Shown here: positions 47,107-60,379 of the stretch, piece by piece
How positions within the stretch are numbered: position 1 is the stretch's first letter
Layout: each line of letters opens with the position of its first letter
NCBI RefSeq assembly: GCF_037038585.1
Contig: NC_092525.1
Location: forward strand, 31,522,367-31,586,366
Direction: 5' to 3'
DNA from: Patagioenas fasciata
Lineage: Eukaryota; Chordata; Aves; Columbiformes; Columbidae
Length of the DNA stretch: 64,000 nucleotides
Made by a program: the position numbers and the translations under genes
Notes under the pieces: generated by a model
Told to the model about the DNA's origin: nothing
Seen by the model: only the letters and a program-made list of their open reading frames with translations
Databases searched by the model: none

Positions 47107-50100
47107 GTAAAGATTCATTACGTACTTCTCTATACATCATTGGTTGAATTGCGAGTAAAAAGACAAATAGAAAGCTAAGTGACAAGAAGTATTTTTCTGA
47201 GGTGTTCTGAGAGCTAGAACTTTGCTTTTCCAGTATAATCTTTTACTGAACTGAATTCTGATTAATAGGATTTTATGGCTTAATATTATTTCAATAACAT
47301 TTTAGAGTGTTTTCCTCTGGGAGGCTAAAGGTATAAAGAGTCTTTCCTTTTTGTCTTGTACAGGTTTTCTTATACAGAGAGATTGCAATTTTAATAGGGT
47401 ATATATTTAGACCTTTTATGATTTCATTTGTCATACAAAGAAGGCCAGCCTTCATGGATTTAGATAAAATATATGCATTAATAGAATTTATTGTGGGTGA
47501 CTATAAAATAACATGCAAAACCTGAATTAGATTAAATGTTACTAATATTCCATAACTTCCTGCTTTTTATGGGACAAAGTTTTTGCATTTTGCGTTTAAA
47601 TTCTTAAATAACCATTTCTGTATATGTTGTGTTTCTTGCTCTGCTACAGTAGTGTAAAGTTAAATATGCCATGTGGATCTTCTCCTTGTCATTTATTTTA
47701 TAGAAGACCTAAGATGTGAGCTAGTAAGAGGAAAGTTGAGCAAGCAGTACAGATACTTGCTTGTGACAATATAAACACAGACGAGTCCATTTTCAGAGGA
47801 GAGAAAGCATAAAATAACTGAGGGACTCCCTTGTATGTTTTTATTAGATGGCCAAAATAATTAGCATAAACCCATAACCGCTTTTGCCTTGTCAAACACA
47901 AATATTTGCCTTTGTCACTCTCGTATAAAGCCCTTTTACTCATTCTGGTTGTTTTGCTTCACTTTGAAACATTACAAACACAACCAGAGTGCTTTGGAGC
48001 AGTGGTATGTAGTGTCAACCTGGGAGATTCCAGGCTACTGCTGAAGTATTCTGGTAGCTTTGCCAATAGATGGAGAGGAGGCTTCTTTGCACACTTTCAT
48101 CTGCATAATAGTTAGAGGTGGTATTGCTACCTGTGTGGTCTATTTTGCTGTCACTGAGAGATACAAGGTACTTGCCATTTCTGTTTAAGGAGGTCAGAAA
48201 TGTAGATGCTTTTACAAAGTTGTAAACATACACCTCTGACTACTGTTTCATCTGTTGAAAGTTCCAGATTCCTTTCTGGCCTTCTGTTTATCCTTTTCTC
48301 TACATCACTTATATTCTAAGTGAAAAACTCCCCAACATCTGTCATATGCAAAGAGAGACTGTTAATTCTCTTGTATTTGAGACTTTTTACAGAAACATGG
48401 GAAAACAGAACTTCCAAGGAAATCTTAGCTCCATAAGTAGGAGTTCTTCCTCTGCTAGAAGCAAAGAGAGGAAGATAGAGCCCCTGGTAAAAAGGAACCC
48501 ATAAAACTTTGTCTGGATTCTTTCTGGTATTGCCATTTACCAAAACTGTCTAATCTATGCCAGCACAAGCTGTTTGATATGATTTTCAATACCAAATTGA
48601 AGGAGGGGGAGGAACACAACATATTATTGTCGCATAATATGTGCAATAATTTATTTTTACTAATTTTTAAATTACTAATTGGTTTTTGTTAAACATGATA
48701 CTCAGTTTTCTTGTATTATATCTGACATGGACTGCACTTAGTTTTTTTATTCTAGCAGTGATTGATACTAGCCAACTCAAAACACATGGAGTTCTGCAGC
48801 TCTGAAAACTTTTGATAGCTACAGTGATTTTTTTTTCCAAATCCTTCCAAAAGTTTCAGTTTCTTTCTGTCTTAAGATTTACCATAGTGATCTTCAGATT
48901 AGAAGAGTTCAAAAGTAAACCAGTGCCTATTGTATAATACTGATTTGTCAGAACTAAAATTTTTAGCCAGTAGTAAATGAAGATCAGACACCTGGTATTA
49001 CATGTACCCAGTTTGTACTCTTCTAGGTCTGTAAAAATTAAATGTGCTGTAGCTAGAAACTCCAGCATGCCAGGGCACGTTCGTGCTCCAGTTTGTCACT
49101 GCATGAGCTAAGGTTTACATAACTCCTCAAACTCTCCTTCTTTACTACAGCATTATTTCCAGGATCATCAGCCATGGGGCATTTCTGCTTGCAAACTTTT
49201 CCGAGGCTAGGAATTGCAAGGCTTCTTGACTCTGACTCATAAAAGATAGCTCTTTGGGAACTTCTGAAAGACCTCATGTCTCCAGACCTAAGACAGACCA
49301 AATAGCAAGACTGGACATTGGTAGTTTTATTATGGAGACCTGGATAGCTGCTAACTAAGCTTGTCTGTTTGAGTTGGCAGCCAAGGAGGGACCTTAGAAA
49401 GCACAGTTGCTCACAGTTTTCAAACAAAATATTATCAATCACATTTCAAGTACTGGAGCATGTTTCACCTTGTATTGTTATTCTAATTTGGGCAGATATG
49501 TCTTCAAATAATTTGAAAATTACCAGCAAATAAACTTGATTTCCTAAGCAATAGTTATGCTGATCATTATTTTTTTTCTATGTGGCGTCTGTGGGAGTTG
49601 AGGGAATGTAGCATTTTGTTTGAGTCCTTTCTCTTCTAAGACAAGTCTACAGTAGAAACTTGCTTTGACTTTTGTTTATCAGGAAATCTACAAGAATTGC
49701 TGTGTGAGCAATCAGTGCATACTATGTCCTCATCTTGTGTAGTTACTTCTGCATTTTGTCATTGAAATGGCACAGCACTGCTTTTAGATCAATTTTCTCC
49801 CAGTTATTTTGGGAAGACTGGAATTCTGTTGTTTAAGGTCAAACCGAACAGTCCAAATGAATCCTCTTGTTTTGTCCCATCATCTCTTCTTTGAAAATGA
49901 TTTCTCAAGAACTGACAAGTGCCCCACTCTTGGTATGATTAAGGTACACAAGCCACAAGGTCACAGGTCTTGGGACTTGTGCCTCACTTATTGCTCTTCC
50001 TCACTCATCTGGTTCAGATAGCTGCTTGTATAGGTGTCTTTGTGTGAGGTTGGAGGATGCACCTGTACATACTCCCTTCATAAAGCAGAAGTCAGGGGTG

Positions 50101-53100
50101 ACTATAGAATGCCACATCAGTGTGTGGTGTGTGCCCAGTGATAGCCAGCACACTGCTGGTTTCTCAGCCTCCATCACACTTAGCAATTTCTGTGCCAAGG
50201 TGATAGACAGCATGATGCCATAGAAATAAACAGATGGGTAAGGGCTACAGCAGGTCAACATGGAATACTGATGGGGAGGGTTTGACAGAGGTGCTGTGCT
50301 TGTTTCAGGATGTTGGTGCTTCCAGACTTCATCCCGCATCTCAATAAACCCATTTCAAAAGTAAGTATAAATTATGAAAACAACAAAAATTTTGCAACGA
50401 GGAATCTAATCTAGCTTAATTCAAAGTAACTCAGAACTAATATAGGTAGTGTAGGCAGTCCTGTGAATTCTTCATTCTTACAGGTTGCAAGCAAATTCTC
50501 CATAACAACTTTGCATCAAGTGTGTACAAGGATGGGTTGTGTAAATTATCATATGTGAGGACAAAGACCAATTTTCATTTTAATATGAAGACAGAATAAA
50601 ACTCTTAGAAAAAGATGTAGTGACTCATGCAAGAGTAATCACGGTTTATGCAGGGCTGCTGAGCTACCAGTCCCATAACTTAGCGGTCAGTCATGTTACT
50701 AAGGAGATTGCTTCTCCTTTTCTAGTTCTTATTCATAAAATGTGACAATGAATCATGACATTGCTTCCTATGTAATTACAGTACCTGAAAATTTCCTAAG
50801 GTTTTAGAACCAGCCAACAGAGACCATCTTATGTGCTAACAAATCTGAGTTTTTGCCATGCTTTTAGTTGTTTTTTACCTGAACTTTGGAACATATGATT
50901 CAGATAGAGAAGCAAGACATTTTCCTTCATGCAATGAGGAAAATAATAGTATGCACTTCTGTAGCAGCTTCCACTTGATAAGCTGATAAAGCACTATGCA
51001 GTCTTTCCTGTGAAAAATATCTACCACTCTGTTGTGTGTTACAAAAATGTAAGTATAGGTCATACAGGAAGTGGGTCAGAATACTAAAACTGAAAGTGTA
51101 ATCCAGGCATCTCAACTCCACTTTCAGTATTTTCACCATAATTCCATTTTTCTTGTACAAGACATGTTAATGATGCATTTTGGTGTCCAAGATAAGATGA
51201 CAGTCTGTTGGGTTTCGGCTCCTTTCTTCTCGCCCTGCTCTTTTCTTCCCTCCCCCAGATATAATTCGAAGAAAGATTGTGCCTGAAATGTACTGCGGAA
51301 AATCTCCATATATTGGTACTTGTGGCAGTGAAATTCTGGAACCTGTCACTGTACCTGAAACATTTCTGGTACCTCTCTGTCTTCAGTACTTACCTGGTTT
51401 TGCACAACTGGCAATGACAAAAGCAGACAATGCCATCAGCTATTCAAGGTTTGCTAGCTGTCCTAGTTCATGGGTAGCTCAAATGTCATTGCATTTGGGA
51501 AAAAAAACTAACTGAAAACAGATTAGAGTGAGTTTTTGTCGTGTGTTTAGGTGAAACTGGTTTGAATTTTGATGTTAACTTCAAGGTGCTGTTCAGTGTC
51601 AATATGATGTTATAATTTTCTGTAACTTGAGGGGATAAAGTTATGTGAGTGTAGAAGTCTGTGACCATCAATATGCCACAAGTGGTGACTTAAGTCCTAG
51701 CACCAGTGAATGAATCCTTTGGGAAACAATTGTTTTTCACATTTACCTCAACTTTTCTGTTTCGGAAGTTGTTATTGTAAAAGGTGTGTGGCAATACAAG
51801 CAGTGATAATGCTTTCCTCCTGCTCATGCCTGCCTTAAGGAACCAAAGTGGGGTTGCTATGGGAAGGGGAACACTGGTCAGAAATATTACTGTGAGCTTC
51901 CTTTACCTTGGTATATTAGGTAAATTTAATTTTCTAATCATCTGCTTCTTCTTCTTCTTCCCTTACTGCATATTTGAGCACACTCTGCCTTTAGTTTTTT
52001 TTTCTCCCTTATTTTATACTAAACTTCATCTTATTTAAGCTTTCTTATGCAAAGATTCTATGAAAATTCACTTCTATGAAAATTCACAGACTTTTCCAAG
52101 AACATTTCTCTCTTACTTCTGCAACATACATGATGGTTACAGAATCTTTTCTTGATGAACTACATGTTTCTTAAGCTCTAGCTACTCTTCAAAGGAAGGT
52201 CTAGTGCCCTTTTTGTTTTGAATTGCTTCATTTAAAAAAACAATTTTGCTGTAAGATATTTCAGGTAATTCAGATTGTAAAATTCAGTACTCTGGGCAAT
52301 GCATAAAACCCCAAACTACAAAGAGGTAGATGTCCTAGTTCTACCCCATACTCATAGATGTCACTGTGGTAAGTCACCATATGGAATTTTAATCCTGCTG
52401 TTGTCACTGGATGTAACTTAACTGGTTTGAAGTGAGAATACCAGAGTTCATTTATTTTTGATTATTGTTTTGATAATATACAGAGATCCTGGAAGATGAC
52501 TAATCTGCTCCTTAATGACATTTCTCATTTAGATAGTTTAGGACCACAACTTCAGCTACATCATATGGTCAGGTTCTGAAGTAGATACATCAGGAGAAGC
52601 TTATTAAAACTAGTCTTGGTAAAAATTGAGAAAATGAAAGGGTTGAACATTAGAGTGAAATGAAAATAGTGCACAAAGGGGATCTCCCAAAACATAAGAA
52701 CTATACGACTAGTAGGGATCAAATATTTAATGTTAAAATCAATTAAATGTTTGGTTAGGTAGATAAATATTTGCCTCTGGAAAGCTAATTCTAACAAGAG
52801 GGAAGGAACAGTGTTACCGAAGTTGCTTTGGAATAGTTGCGGCAAAACCAAAGAAATGTTGGCCAGGCAGCCAGAAAGAGTGAGCCAACAGGAAAGAGGC
52901 AAACACAGCGCTGAAGAAAAATTTGATCTGAACAGTGCTTTAAAAATCAACTGAGCATGCCTTGATTTCTATTTCAGCAAAAACCCTTTGACTGAGTCAG
53001 TGGTAATTTGTTAAAGATGAATGTTCTATCTATAATTATCTGCTTGTTTTAAATTATATACTTTACAAAAGGAGGTTAACCAGCCAGCTCTTCTGTCAAT

Positions 53101-53389
53101 AGATGTCGATCCTTTACAGCTATTTGACTCTTTGTTTTAGAAAATGCCTTTTATATCACCAACCTGTTGTACAGATAACTTCATGTAACTTGGTGGGATG
53201 AGGGGAAAGTCTGCTAATGTAAGCAAAAAGTGTGTGTGAAGTATGTAATAGACCCTGAATTGTCCGTGAACAGCATGGATTTAGGAAACTGTTAGTTTTT
53301 GCTGTAGTATTCCTTTGGGAGACGAAATTATGGAAGTCGAGTTCTTAAATCCACAGAAAAGGGCAAGGAGAGGTCACTGCATGTAAACG
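47107..53389. other. Non-coding stretch, presumed BCAR3 intron
   Basis: This is mostly AT-rich unique sequence. Two 129-codon - strand frames (49053-49442 and 52561-52950) have no recognisable family. An exact 16-bp tandem duplication lies at 52056-52087. No transposon is recognised. Confidence 0.5.
52056..52087. repeat. Exact 16-bp tandem duplication
   Basis: TTCTATGAAAATTCAC occurs twice with no spacer (52056-52071 and 52072-52087). This is a replication-slippage type duplication with no element around it. Confidence 0.85.
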
Positions 53390-54210
53390 GCTTGTGTGCC
53401 GGGGGTTCGGCGAGACTCAGCCTGAAGAGCCTGCGGAGGGTGTGGTTGGAGAGCCGTAAATCACGGCTCGGCGCTGGCGGGGCGGCTGAGAGCGCCTGCG
53501 GCCGCGGCGCTGCCTGAGCTGCCGCACGCACCGCACGGCCGCGGGGGCTGGCCCGCGCCCACCAGGTGAGTGGCGCCCGGGAGTCGGTATTGCTTGCTCG
53601 GTTGGAAACGGCACAGTCACGGAACCAGGCCCGTATTTTCGTGGCCCGGGCCGAGTGAGCGATAAGGCGCTCTTAGAAGGCTCCGGTTGAGTCACCCTTA
53701 GTTTAGTTATCGCGAACTGCTCTTCTTTAGGGCAGGCTGGTGCAAGTGTACGCGCCGGCACCTACTGCGGCACGGCCATACCTCGGGCTCTCCCGAGAGC
53801 GTCTCAGTTTATTTACTGGAAGCGCTCCGGACCGCTGGCATTGCGGGTCCGGCCTCCGGCCATTCCTTTCTCCTGCCCTGCTGCCCGCTCCCGCCGGCTC
53901 CGCGGCCCGCAGGGCTTCACAACCCCAGGGGAACCCGGACGGGACTCGCTGCCAGGAGGTCGCTTGGCTGGGACAGAACCTCCAACTGATCCCCAGAAAG
54001 CCTGGGAAGAAGCAGCAGTGATCAGACTGGTAACTGTGGGGACAGCGTTGTTCTCTCGGGCTGAGAATGAAAAGCTGGTGTGTGTGTGTGTGAGCGTCCC
54101 TCTGTCCCTCTACCTCTCTCGAGCAGGAAGCGGAGGAGCAGGGCGAGCCCTGACACTGGCGGCACTGGGCTTGCGGGTGCGGGAAGTGCCAGAGCTGGGG
54201 CAGTAACTGC
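53390..54210 (+). promoter_or_regulatory. Second CpG island, candidate proximal BCAR3 promoter and first exon
   Basis: GC-rich, CpG-rich sequence begins abruptly at about 53390 after AT-rich intron. It contains a GC box (GGCGGGGCGG, 53476-53485), a GCGGCCGC motif near 53498 and a consensus donor CCAG|GTGAGT with the intron from 53566. This arrangement fits a + strand non-coding first exon ending at 53565. The next exon with coding capacity is at 60380, about 6.8 kb downstream. BCAR3 uses alternative 5' exons in mammals, so a second promoter is expected. No TATA box is evident. Open frames on both strands (up to 166 codons) show no family and reflect GC composition. A (GT)n tract lies at 54078-54092. 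Confidence 0.7.
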
Positions 54211-57200
54211 TGAGACGTTTGATCCAATGCTTAGGTTTTACAGGAAGGGATCCTGTGGCAGTCTATTAAATATTCTTTAAGTATAAAATGCTGGTGTACT
54301 TGAGATACCAGGATCTTTCCCTCAGTAGAGGGAAAGGAAATGCTGTGTGGGTTTTTTTGTTGTTTGTGGGAGTTTTTGGCCTTTTTTGGGGGGGGTTGGG
54401 TGGAGGGTGTCAGTTAAAGAGGTGTTTATATAAAATCGCTTATTTCTGTTCAAATTTATTAGTTCAAAATGAGTGCATACTTACTGTTGAAAAGGTTTTT
54501 TACATACTTAATTTTCAGTTAGAGTGGGTAGTTTTGTGTGTGTGTGTGATATTTTTTTTTTCTTCCCAATAACATTGTGGGAACAGAGGAGCGGGCAAAA
54601 TAATAAATGACTTCCTATACTAAAGGAGGAACAAAAGCTTGTATTTTGAAGCATTAGGTGAAAAATGCTTAGATTTGGCTGTAACCTTGGTGAAGTCCTC
54701 CACTTCTGCCAGCAAGATGGGGAGAGAATGTTTATTTCAAGTCAAGGCTTCATACCATTCGGGATTACTGAGCTAACTGGTTGGGCACTTAAGTTTCTAA
54801 GATAATTTCATCATATAGGACAAATGAGGAGGTCTCTACTTATTATTGAATCCTCTTTGATGCTTATTTTTTCATGGTAGTTTTTATAGATATCAAGGCA
54901 TTCTGTATGTGAAAACTTGCAAAGTTTGGGGTTTATCTGTTTCTCTCACCTCTAAACAGAAATTTCAAAGATAACTTATCCTGGCCTTTGTGTTTTCTGT
55001 TTCCTGAGAATAATAGCTAAAAATAACGGTTTAAATAGATTGTCTGATTACAGTGCAAGGAGGTATGGGGGGTGAAAATGGTATGACATATATAAGGAGA
55101 GAGAAAGAGAGCACAAACATTGTGATAGCGCTTCAAGACTCTTTGGAAGCACTGACCTGGCTGTAATCCGATGGGGAGTTTTTGATGTTTGACAGGCTCA
55201 TGTTTTTTTCTGATAGTAGTTTAAAGCCTTTGAACTATTGCATATGCTTTCTCAATCTATTTCTCCTTATCGTAATAGGCTGTAGGTTCTTGAACCTTAA
55301 TATTCTTCTCAAAGTCCTGTGACGTATTTGCTATAGCAACTACTGCATCAGTTTATCTTGGTTTTTAAAAAGGCACAAAACAGGTTGTAGAAGTCTGCTT
55401 CTAAGCTCTTTTGGGAGCAGGAATCCTCTCTTTTTTTGTCATACTAATGAAGAAGACTATGTTACTTCTAGGGAGACAGTTAACATGTGATCTGCCTTGA
55501 GTTTATAGTGGCTATAGTTTTAACTGTATTTCTTCCTGTGATATGTTAACTTCAGTGGCTTTTTGTCTTTTTCTGTTTCCATAACTTATTCTCTTACTAT
55601 ACAAAAAATAAATCCAAGGAAATTGATCTAGTTTTTGTCCTGAACTTGACTTTCTTCACCATTAAGGTTGATCACTTTCGTTATTTCCTGTGTGCATCTG
55701 TATAGTGCATGCAAATGTGCCAAGTTATCCTAGCAGGGAGAAAAGTCATATGCTTCCCACTCATCATAATTTATTGTTACTGATTTTGAGAAAGGGAGGG
55801 CAGGTGGGTGGTAGGAGGTTGTGAGGAGATTTACTGTGTCAAAAGTGAGCAGAGTTTTCACAAAAGTTGCCTGCCTCTTGTAAAAACCTGAGAACATAAG
55901 GCAGTTGTTCTTCAGTTGGATGTACTGAACTATGTTCAAGCCCTCCTAGCTTCATAGCATATATAATGATAAAGACGTGGTAAGATGGTAAGTATTGTAC
56001 CATTGGTGATACTATAACACCAGGTATAGACATTAGAGAGTTTGATCCAACAGGGAGAATCACCCAGACTGCAGATCAATAAGGCTTTGAGAGAAATATG
56101 AATCTTTTGATGTCCAAAACTGGTTTAGATATAACTCAGAGGTTTGAGATAGCTTGAGAGTCTGATTCAGAACTCTGAAATTGCTTTTCTCTTTCCTTTT
56201 ATGAGGTTTCTATTAGCATGAGCATATACAGCCTTGTCTGTCACGCTATTCATGAATCTCCGAGGCCAAACTGGAGATTTCCCTCCTCCAATGTATTGAA
56301 ACAACAAAGTAGCAGCCATTGCCACTAGTTGTGTTATGTTGTATGAAAGGGCCACTTATCTTGTATCAGGTTGAACGAACCACCAGAAATCTTCTTCAAA
56401 CTGCATGAACATCATAAAACTTTCACGAAGATAAGCTGAGCCAGAAAGTTTGTGTTTGCATCCCAGAGCCAAGAGGGCATAAGTAGAAGGCTATTCTGTA
56501 TGTTGTTTTGGGGACTGAAGCTTATTTGTTTAATTGTTCATATGGTTCTTTTTTGTTTTGAGCAATGATGTGAAGAGATGCACACCCCATTGGACTAGAG
56601 CTTGATGCGTGTTTGGTCTTGCCCACCAGATACGTATTTTATTCTATGCCCAATCTTATGCAGTTTCCTAAATGCCATGTTGACTTTAGGCCTCTTAATT
56701 TGTATTCCCTTACCCTCATTCATAACAAAAAATCACGACATGTCAGAAGTTACCTGGAAACCTTTCATGCCCTCCAGTTCTCTGAATTTACAATCTGACT
56801 CCTGCCAATTCTATTCTCATATACTTTCCCAAATTACACTGAAGAAATGCCCGTCTATAGATACATACAAATTCATCTAGCATTGTTAACATTATATTGG
56901 CATGAGTCAATGTTGTTTGCATCTAGTTAGAGGAAACTTGTATGACTTCCAAAGTGCCCTGTTTTGTTAGATGCTGCATTTTAACAAATGGGAATGTTTA
57001 CAATTCAGTTTTGGTTCTTCTTGGGCTATCATTCTGCTATAATGTCTACCATTTCCATTGTTGATTGCATGATGGCAGATGTTCAAAGCACACTGTCTCT
57101 TAGGGAGTAAAAACTTCTATATGTAGTAGAGTTAACATTCAAATATTTGAGACATTCCAGAATCTTCAGCTACAGATACTCCCTCCTTGCAGTGTTTATA

Positions 57201-57417
57201 TTCAATACGAGAAAAATGTATGGATAGTTTGGCAGGACTTTTGTTGCTGAGCTAATTGTTGTACTTCTTGGTTTAAATTTATGAAGAATACACAGTACAG
57301 TAACAGATAGGCAAGCAGTTGAATTTATGGGTAGAAGTTAGCAGACTTGGGTTTTTTTGTGTTTGTGTTTTTTTGTTTGTTTATTTAAGGGTTTTGCAGG
57401 GAGGATTGCTCGAAATA

Positions 57418-57491
57418 CTGGGTGTTTCAAAAATATGGACCAATTTCAAAGCAGTATATTTTCAAATTGGGTCCATCTTTTTGAAACACTC
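57418..57491. mobile_element. TA-flanked mariner-type MITE, copy 2 (74 bp, internally deleted)
   Basis: The left end CTGGGTGTTTCAAAAATATG and the right end GGGTCCATCTTTTTGAAACA are inverted copies of each other. They match the ends of the 199-bp element at 40895. TA flanks both sides (57416-57417 and 57492-57493). Both copies share the TTTCAAAGCAGTAT block just inside the left end. Almost nothing but the terminal repeats remains, so this is a deletion derivative. Confidence 0.78.
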
Positions 57492-58292
57492 TATTATCAA
57501 AGCTTCAGTACCCACATAATTGTGGCTGTCTTGCAAGTTCTTGAATATAGGCATTTCTTACTGACTTTGGAACTCGGTTCCTCAAAACCAAACTCAGATA
57601 TGAATTTGAGGATTGGGTATTGAATTTGTAAATCATGGGATGTTACTGAGAGTGACTTGAAAGGTGCAATGATTAGAGCATAACTGAGAGAGTTTGGTTT
57701 TCTTTCTTAAGAAGGACTTCTTAGGAGGGAAGGTTGCATGCAAAATTATATACTTCAGAGGCTCTAAAAACTCTCAGACTATTGGACTTGAAACGTACTG
57801 GATTGCTGTAATAATTATCTTGCGATTTGGTTAGGAGAGGGAGTTTTCAGCTTTCTTTATGGATTCTTAAACATGAAGTGGTTGACAGTTTACTGTTATG
57901 GTAAGCCTATTGTGGACTCATCTCATATCAGCCACTAAACTGCAGCTTTTGTTTGTTATACTTGCTTGGTTTTGATACCCGTTTGCATGAAATGTCATGT
58001 GTTCCATTTCAGCATAGTAGCATCTTGCAGGAAAGCCTAACTAAAGACTCTCTGACTGGATAACCTGTACTTAAATAGTCAGAATTTGGAGTTGTTTTTT
58101 ATGAACCATTAAGAAAGTATGACTATTAAGTACAGAATCTTAGCAGCCCCCAAAAGGAGAATAACAAAATATTTGTGCAATATGAGCAAACTAGCCTCCA
58201 ATTTTTCAGATTCTTTATAAATTGTGTTTGTTGCCTTACTATAGTAAACAAACCTGAGTTTTCAAATGAATTTGTGGATTCTAAGAAGCTTG

Positions 58293-58307
58293 TTTTTTTT
58301 TTTTTTT
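58293..58307. repeat. Poly-T run
   Basis: Fifteen consecutive T in the BCAR3 intron, not attached to a recognised element. Confidence 0.85.
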
Positions 58308-60351
58308 CCTATTGTTTGAGATGACTTTTATCATTCCTGTCTAATTATAAAGCTGAACTTACTGGACCCAGCTCCGTCAGTTTGCTTTAGCTGTAGGAGG
58401 TTATAGCTTGATGGTAAGAATTAGTATTTTACAGCTTTGTATCTCTTGACCAGTTATTTTGCATAGAACAATTGTAATGCAATACTGACTTTACAGCACT
58501 TTAAAAAATATTTTGAAAGTAATTACATATTATTAATACTAGCCAGCTTAAACTGTGTCCTCAAGCCACATGGTAAATGGAGAGGTGATTTAGTGTTTCA
58601 CATCAAGGGCCCATATAATAATTTAGGGAAGAGGTTTTTTTGTGAGAGTATGGTTTGGTTTGCCTAGGATTTCAAATTCCGTGTAACCAAAAATATCAAT
58701 TCTTATTAACTTCTGAACTATTTTTTACTCTTTTCAACAAGAAACCTGACTAAAGTAAAATGGATTCTCTCTGGGCAGGGATGTTATTTCGAGAGGCTTT
58801 TCTACTGTAGTATATAGTATCTGTGCTCAGACAAAGCCTTGGCAAATTGAAGATTTAAAAAAAAAATCAAAATATTATTTATCACCTGTAATTAATGTGT
58901 ATTTGTTGTAGGACACTTAATAAGGGAAAAGTGGGAAAGGATTTGTTGTCAAAGCCTGGAAACCGTATCCAGCCTATGAATCCCTGCAATGCAGCTGACA
59001 GGAAATAACAAAATTCTTTCATAAATTTGAAATCAGCTTTAGTGGTACTGTAAAACTAAGCCTGTTATGATAACCTCCAAGTAGAAGTAACAGTAGCTTC
59101 GGTGCAGCAACGCTTCGGTAGTACCTATGATGCTGATGCTGGAGAAGGGAGCAGGAGGACTATAGAGCCAGCTCTGTTTTCTTTGCAACACCTGTGCATT
59201 CCCCAAAACCAGAGGAATTCTTGTGCAGCTGTAAGCAGCTGATTTCCAGGTTGCTGGGCCTTCAGGGTGCTACTCCTGCTTTTCAGCATGAAACTTGACC
59301 AAAATCAGAACACATTCTCCCTGTCTATAACTGTTATTTCCAAAAGCTCTTCTGGTTTCTGATTTCATATCAATCTCTGCTGCTCCAGTGGCTTTTCCAG
59401 TTTTTATGGGAGGCACCTGGTTGACTATCACCTAGGTTAAATAGTGTAGGTCTGGTTGACCTTTAGGTCTGTGTGTATGTTCCATAGAGTGGCTTTTGCA
59501 AGCTAATGTAACTGGATAGGATAAGGGAGCCTGTCTTCTGTAATATAACACTGTAAGGTGAGCACAAGGCAGCATTTTTTGAGGAACAGAACAGCAATCT
59601 GTTAATGTGCCTGAAGTGTTTGTCTCACAAAGTTTTTTGCTCATGATAACAGAAAAACCTGTACTGTACAGCAGGCTATAACTGATTGTACAAGAGACTG
59701 ACAGCTATGCAAATCCCTAATGTCAACAATGCTTTGAGCCAGCAGACCGTGCATGCTGAAGAGGAGAATTCCAGTAATCTGCTTCTGCCCTTATCTCTTG
59801 GGTACAGCCCTTTAGTTTACAGCCTGTTAGAAATATGTGACCAGTTATCTGCTAGATTTATTACTTGAGCAAGTCTCTTCTTTTCCTCACAGTATGCCAA
59901 CTACTGGGTTTAGAAACATTATTCTGAACCAAGTTGTAGAGTGTCCTTTATATGTTGTCAAAATGTTCTTAAAACTTTGCTTTTTGTTAACAATTCAAAG
60001 TGGATGTCTAAGTCTTCAGAGGACATAAAGGACCAAAAAGAGGAACTTCGTGGATAGAAGTGTAGGGTTGCTCAGGGTTTGCTCTTGCCTGTGTGTCTAC
60101 ATTGGTTGGGTTTTGTTGTGACTTTTCACGTGTATAAAAGTTAATATACACGTATGCTTGATGTGCAGTTGGGTGCAACATGACTGGATGATAATAAAGG
60201 CTGCATCTTGAGGTGTCTGACTGCCTCAAAGCAAAGCAGAAGTTCAGTTCTAGATGCCTTTGTTAGTGATACTATTTAACTTCTATTAAAGCGGGGGCTT
60301 TGACGATTGATGCACTATGATAACTCTTGTGGTTTTTGTGTTTTGTTTTGC

Positions 60352-60379
60352 TTTTTTTTTTTTTTTTTTTTTTCTCCAG
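60352..60379 (+). promoter_or_regulatory. BCAR3: Splice acceptor with 22-T polypyrimidine tract
   Basis: Twenty-two consecutive T (60352-60373) are followed by CTCCAG and the exon. This serves as a very strong polypyrimidine tract. Its length also makes it a homopolymer prone to variation. Confidence 0.85.

Larger units (their letters stand above)
8604..60379 (+). other. BCAR3: Presumed BCAR3 5' introns/upstream region
   Basis: If the 8.2-8.6 kb first exon belongs to BCAR3, this whole span is intronic between the distal first exon and the first coding exon. The donor GTAAGG is at 8604 and the coding-exon acceptor TCTCCAG ends at 60379. The span contains a second candidate promoter at 53.4 kb. 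The extent is inferred from human gene structure. No transcript evidence is available, and short 5' UTR exons inside it would not be visible by reading. Confidence 0.4.
53566..60379 (+). other. BCAR3: BCAR3 intron before first coding exon
   Basis: The intron runs from donor GTGAGT (53566) to acceptor TCTCCAG (60379). It holds AT-rich unique sequence, (GT)n at 54536-54548, a MITE copy at 57418-57491 and a run of 15 T at 58293-58307. No further gene is visible. Confidence 0.6.

Noticed and set aside
53328-54280. Open frames up to 166 codons in the second CpG island
   Set aside because: Competing frames exist on both strands with no recognisable protein family. Composition alone explains them.
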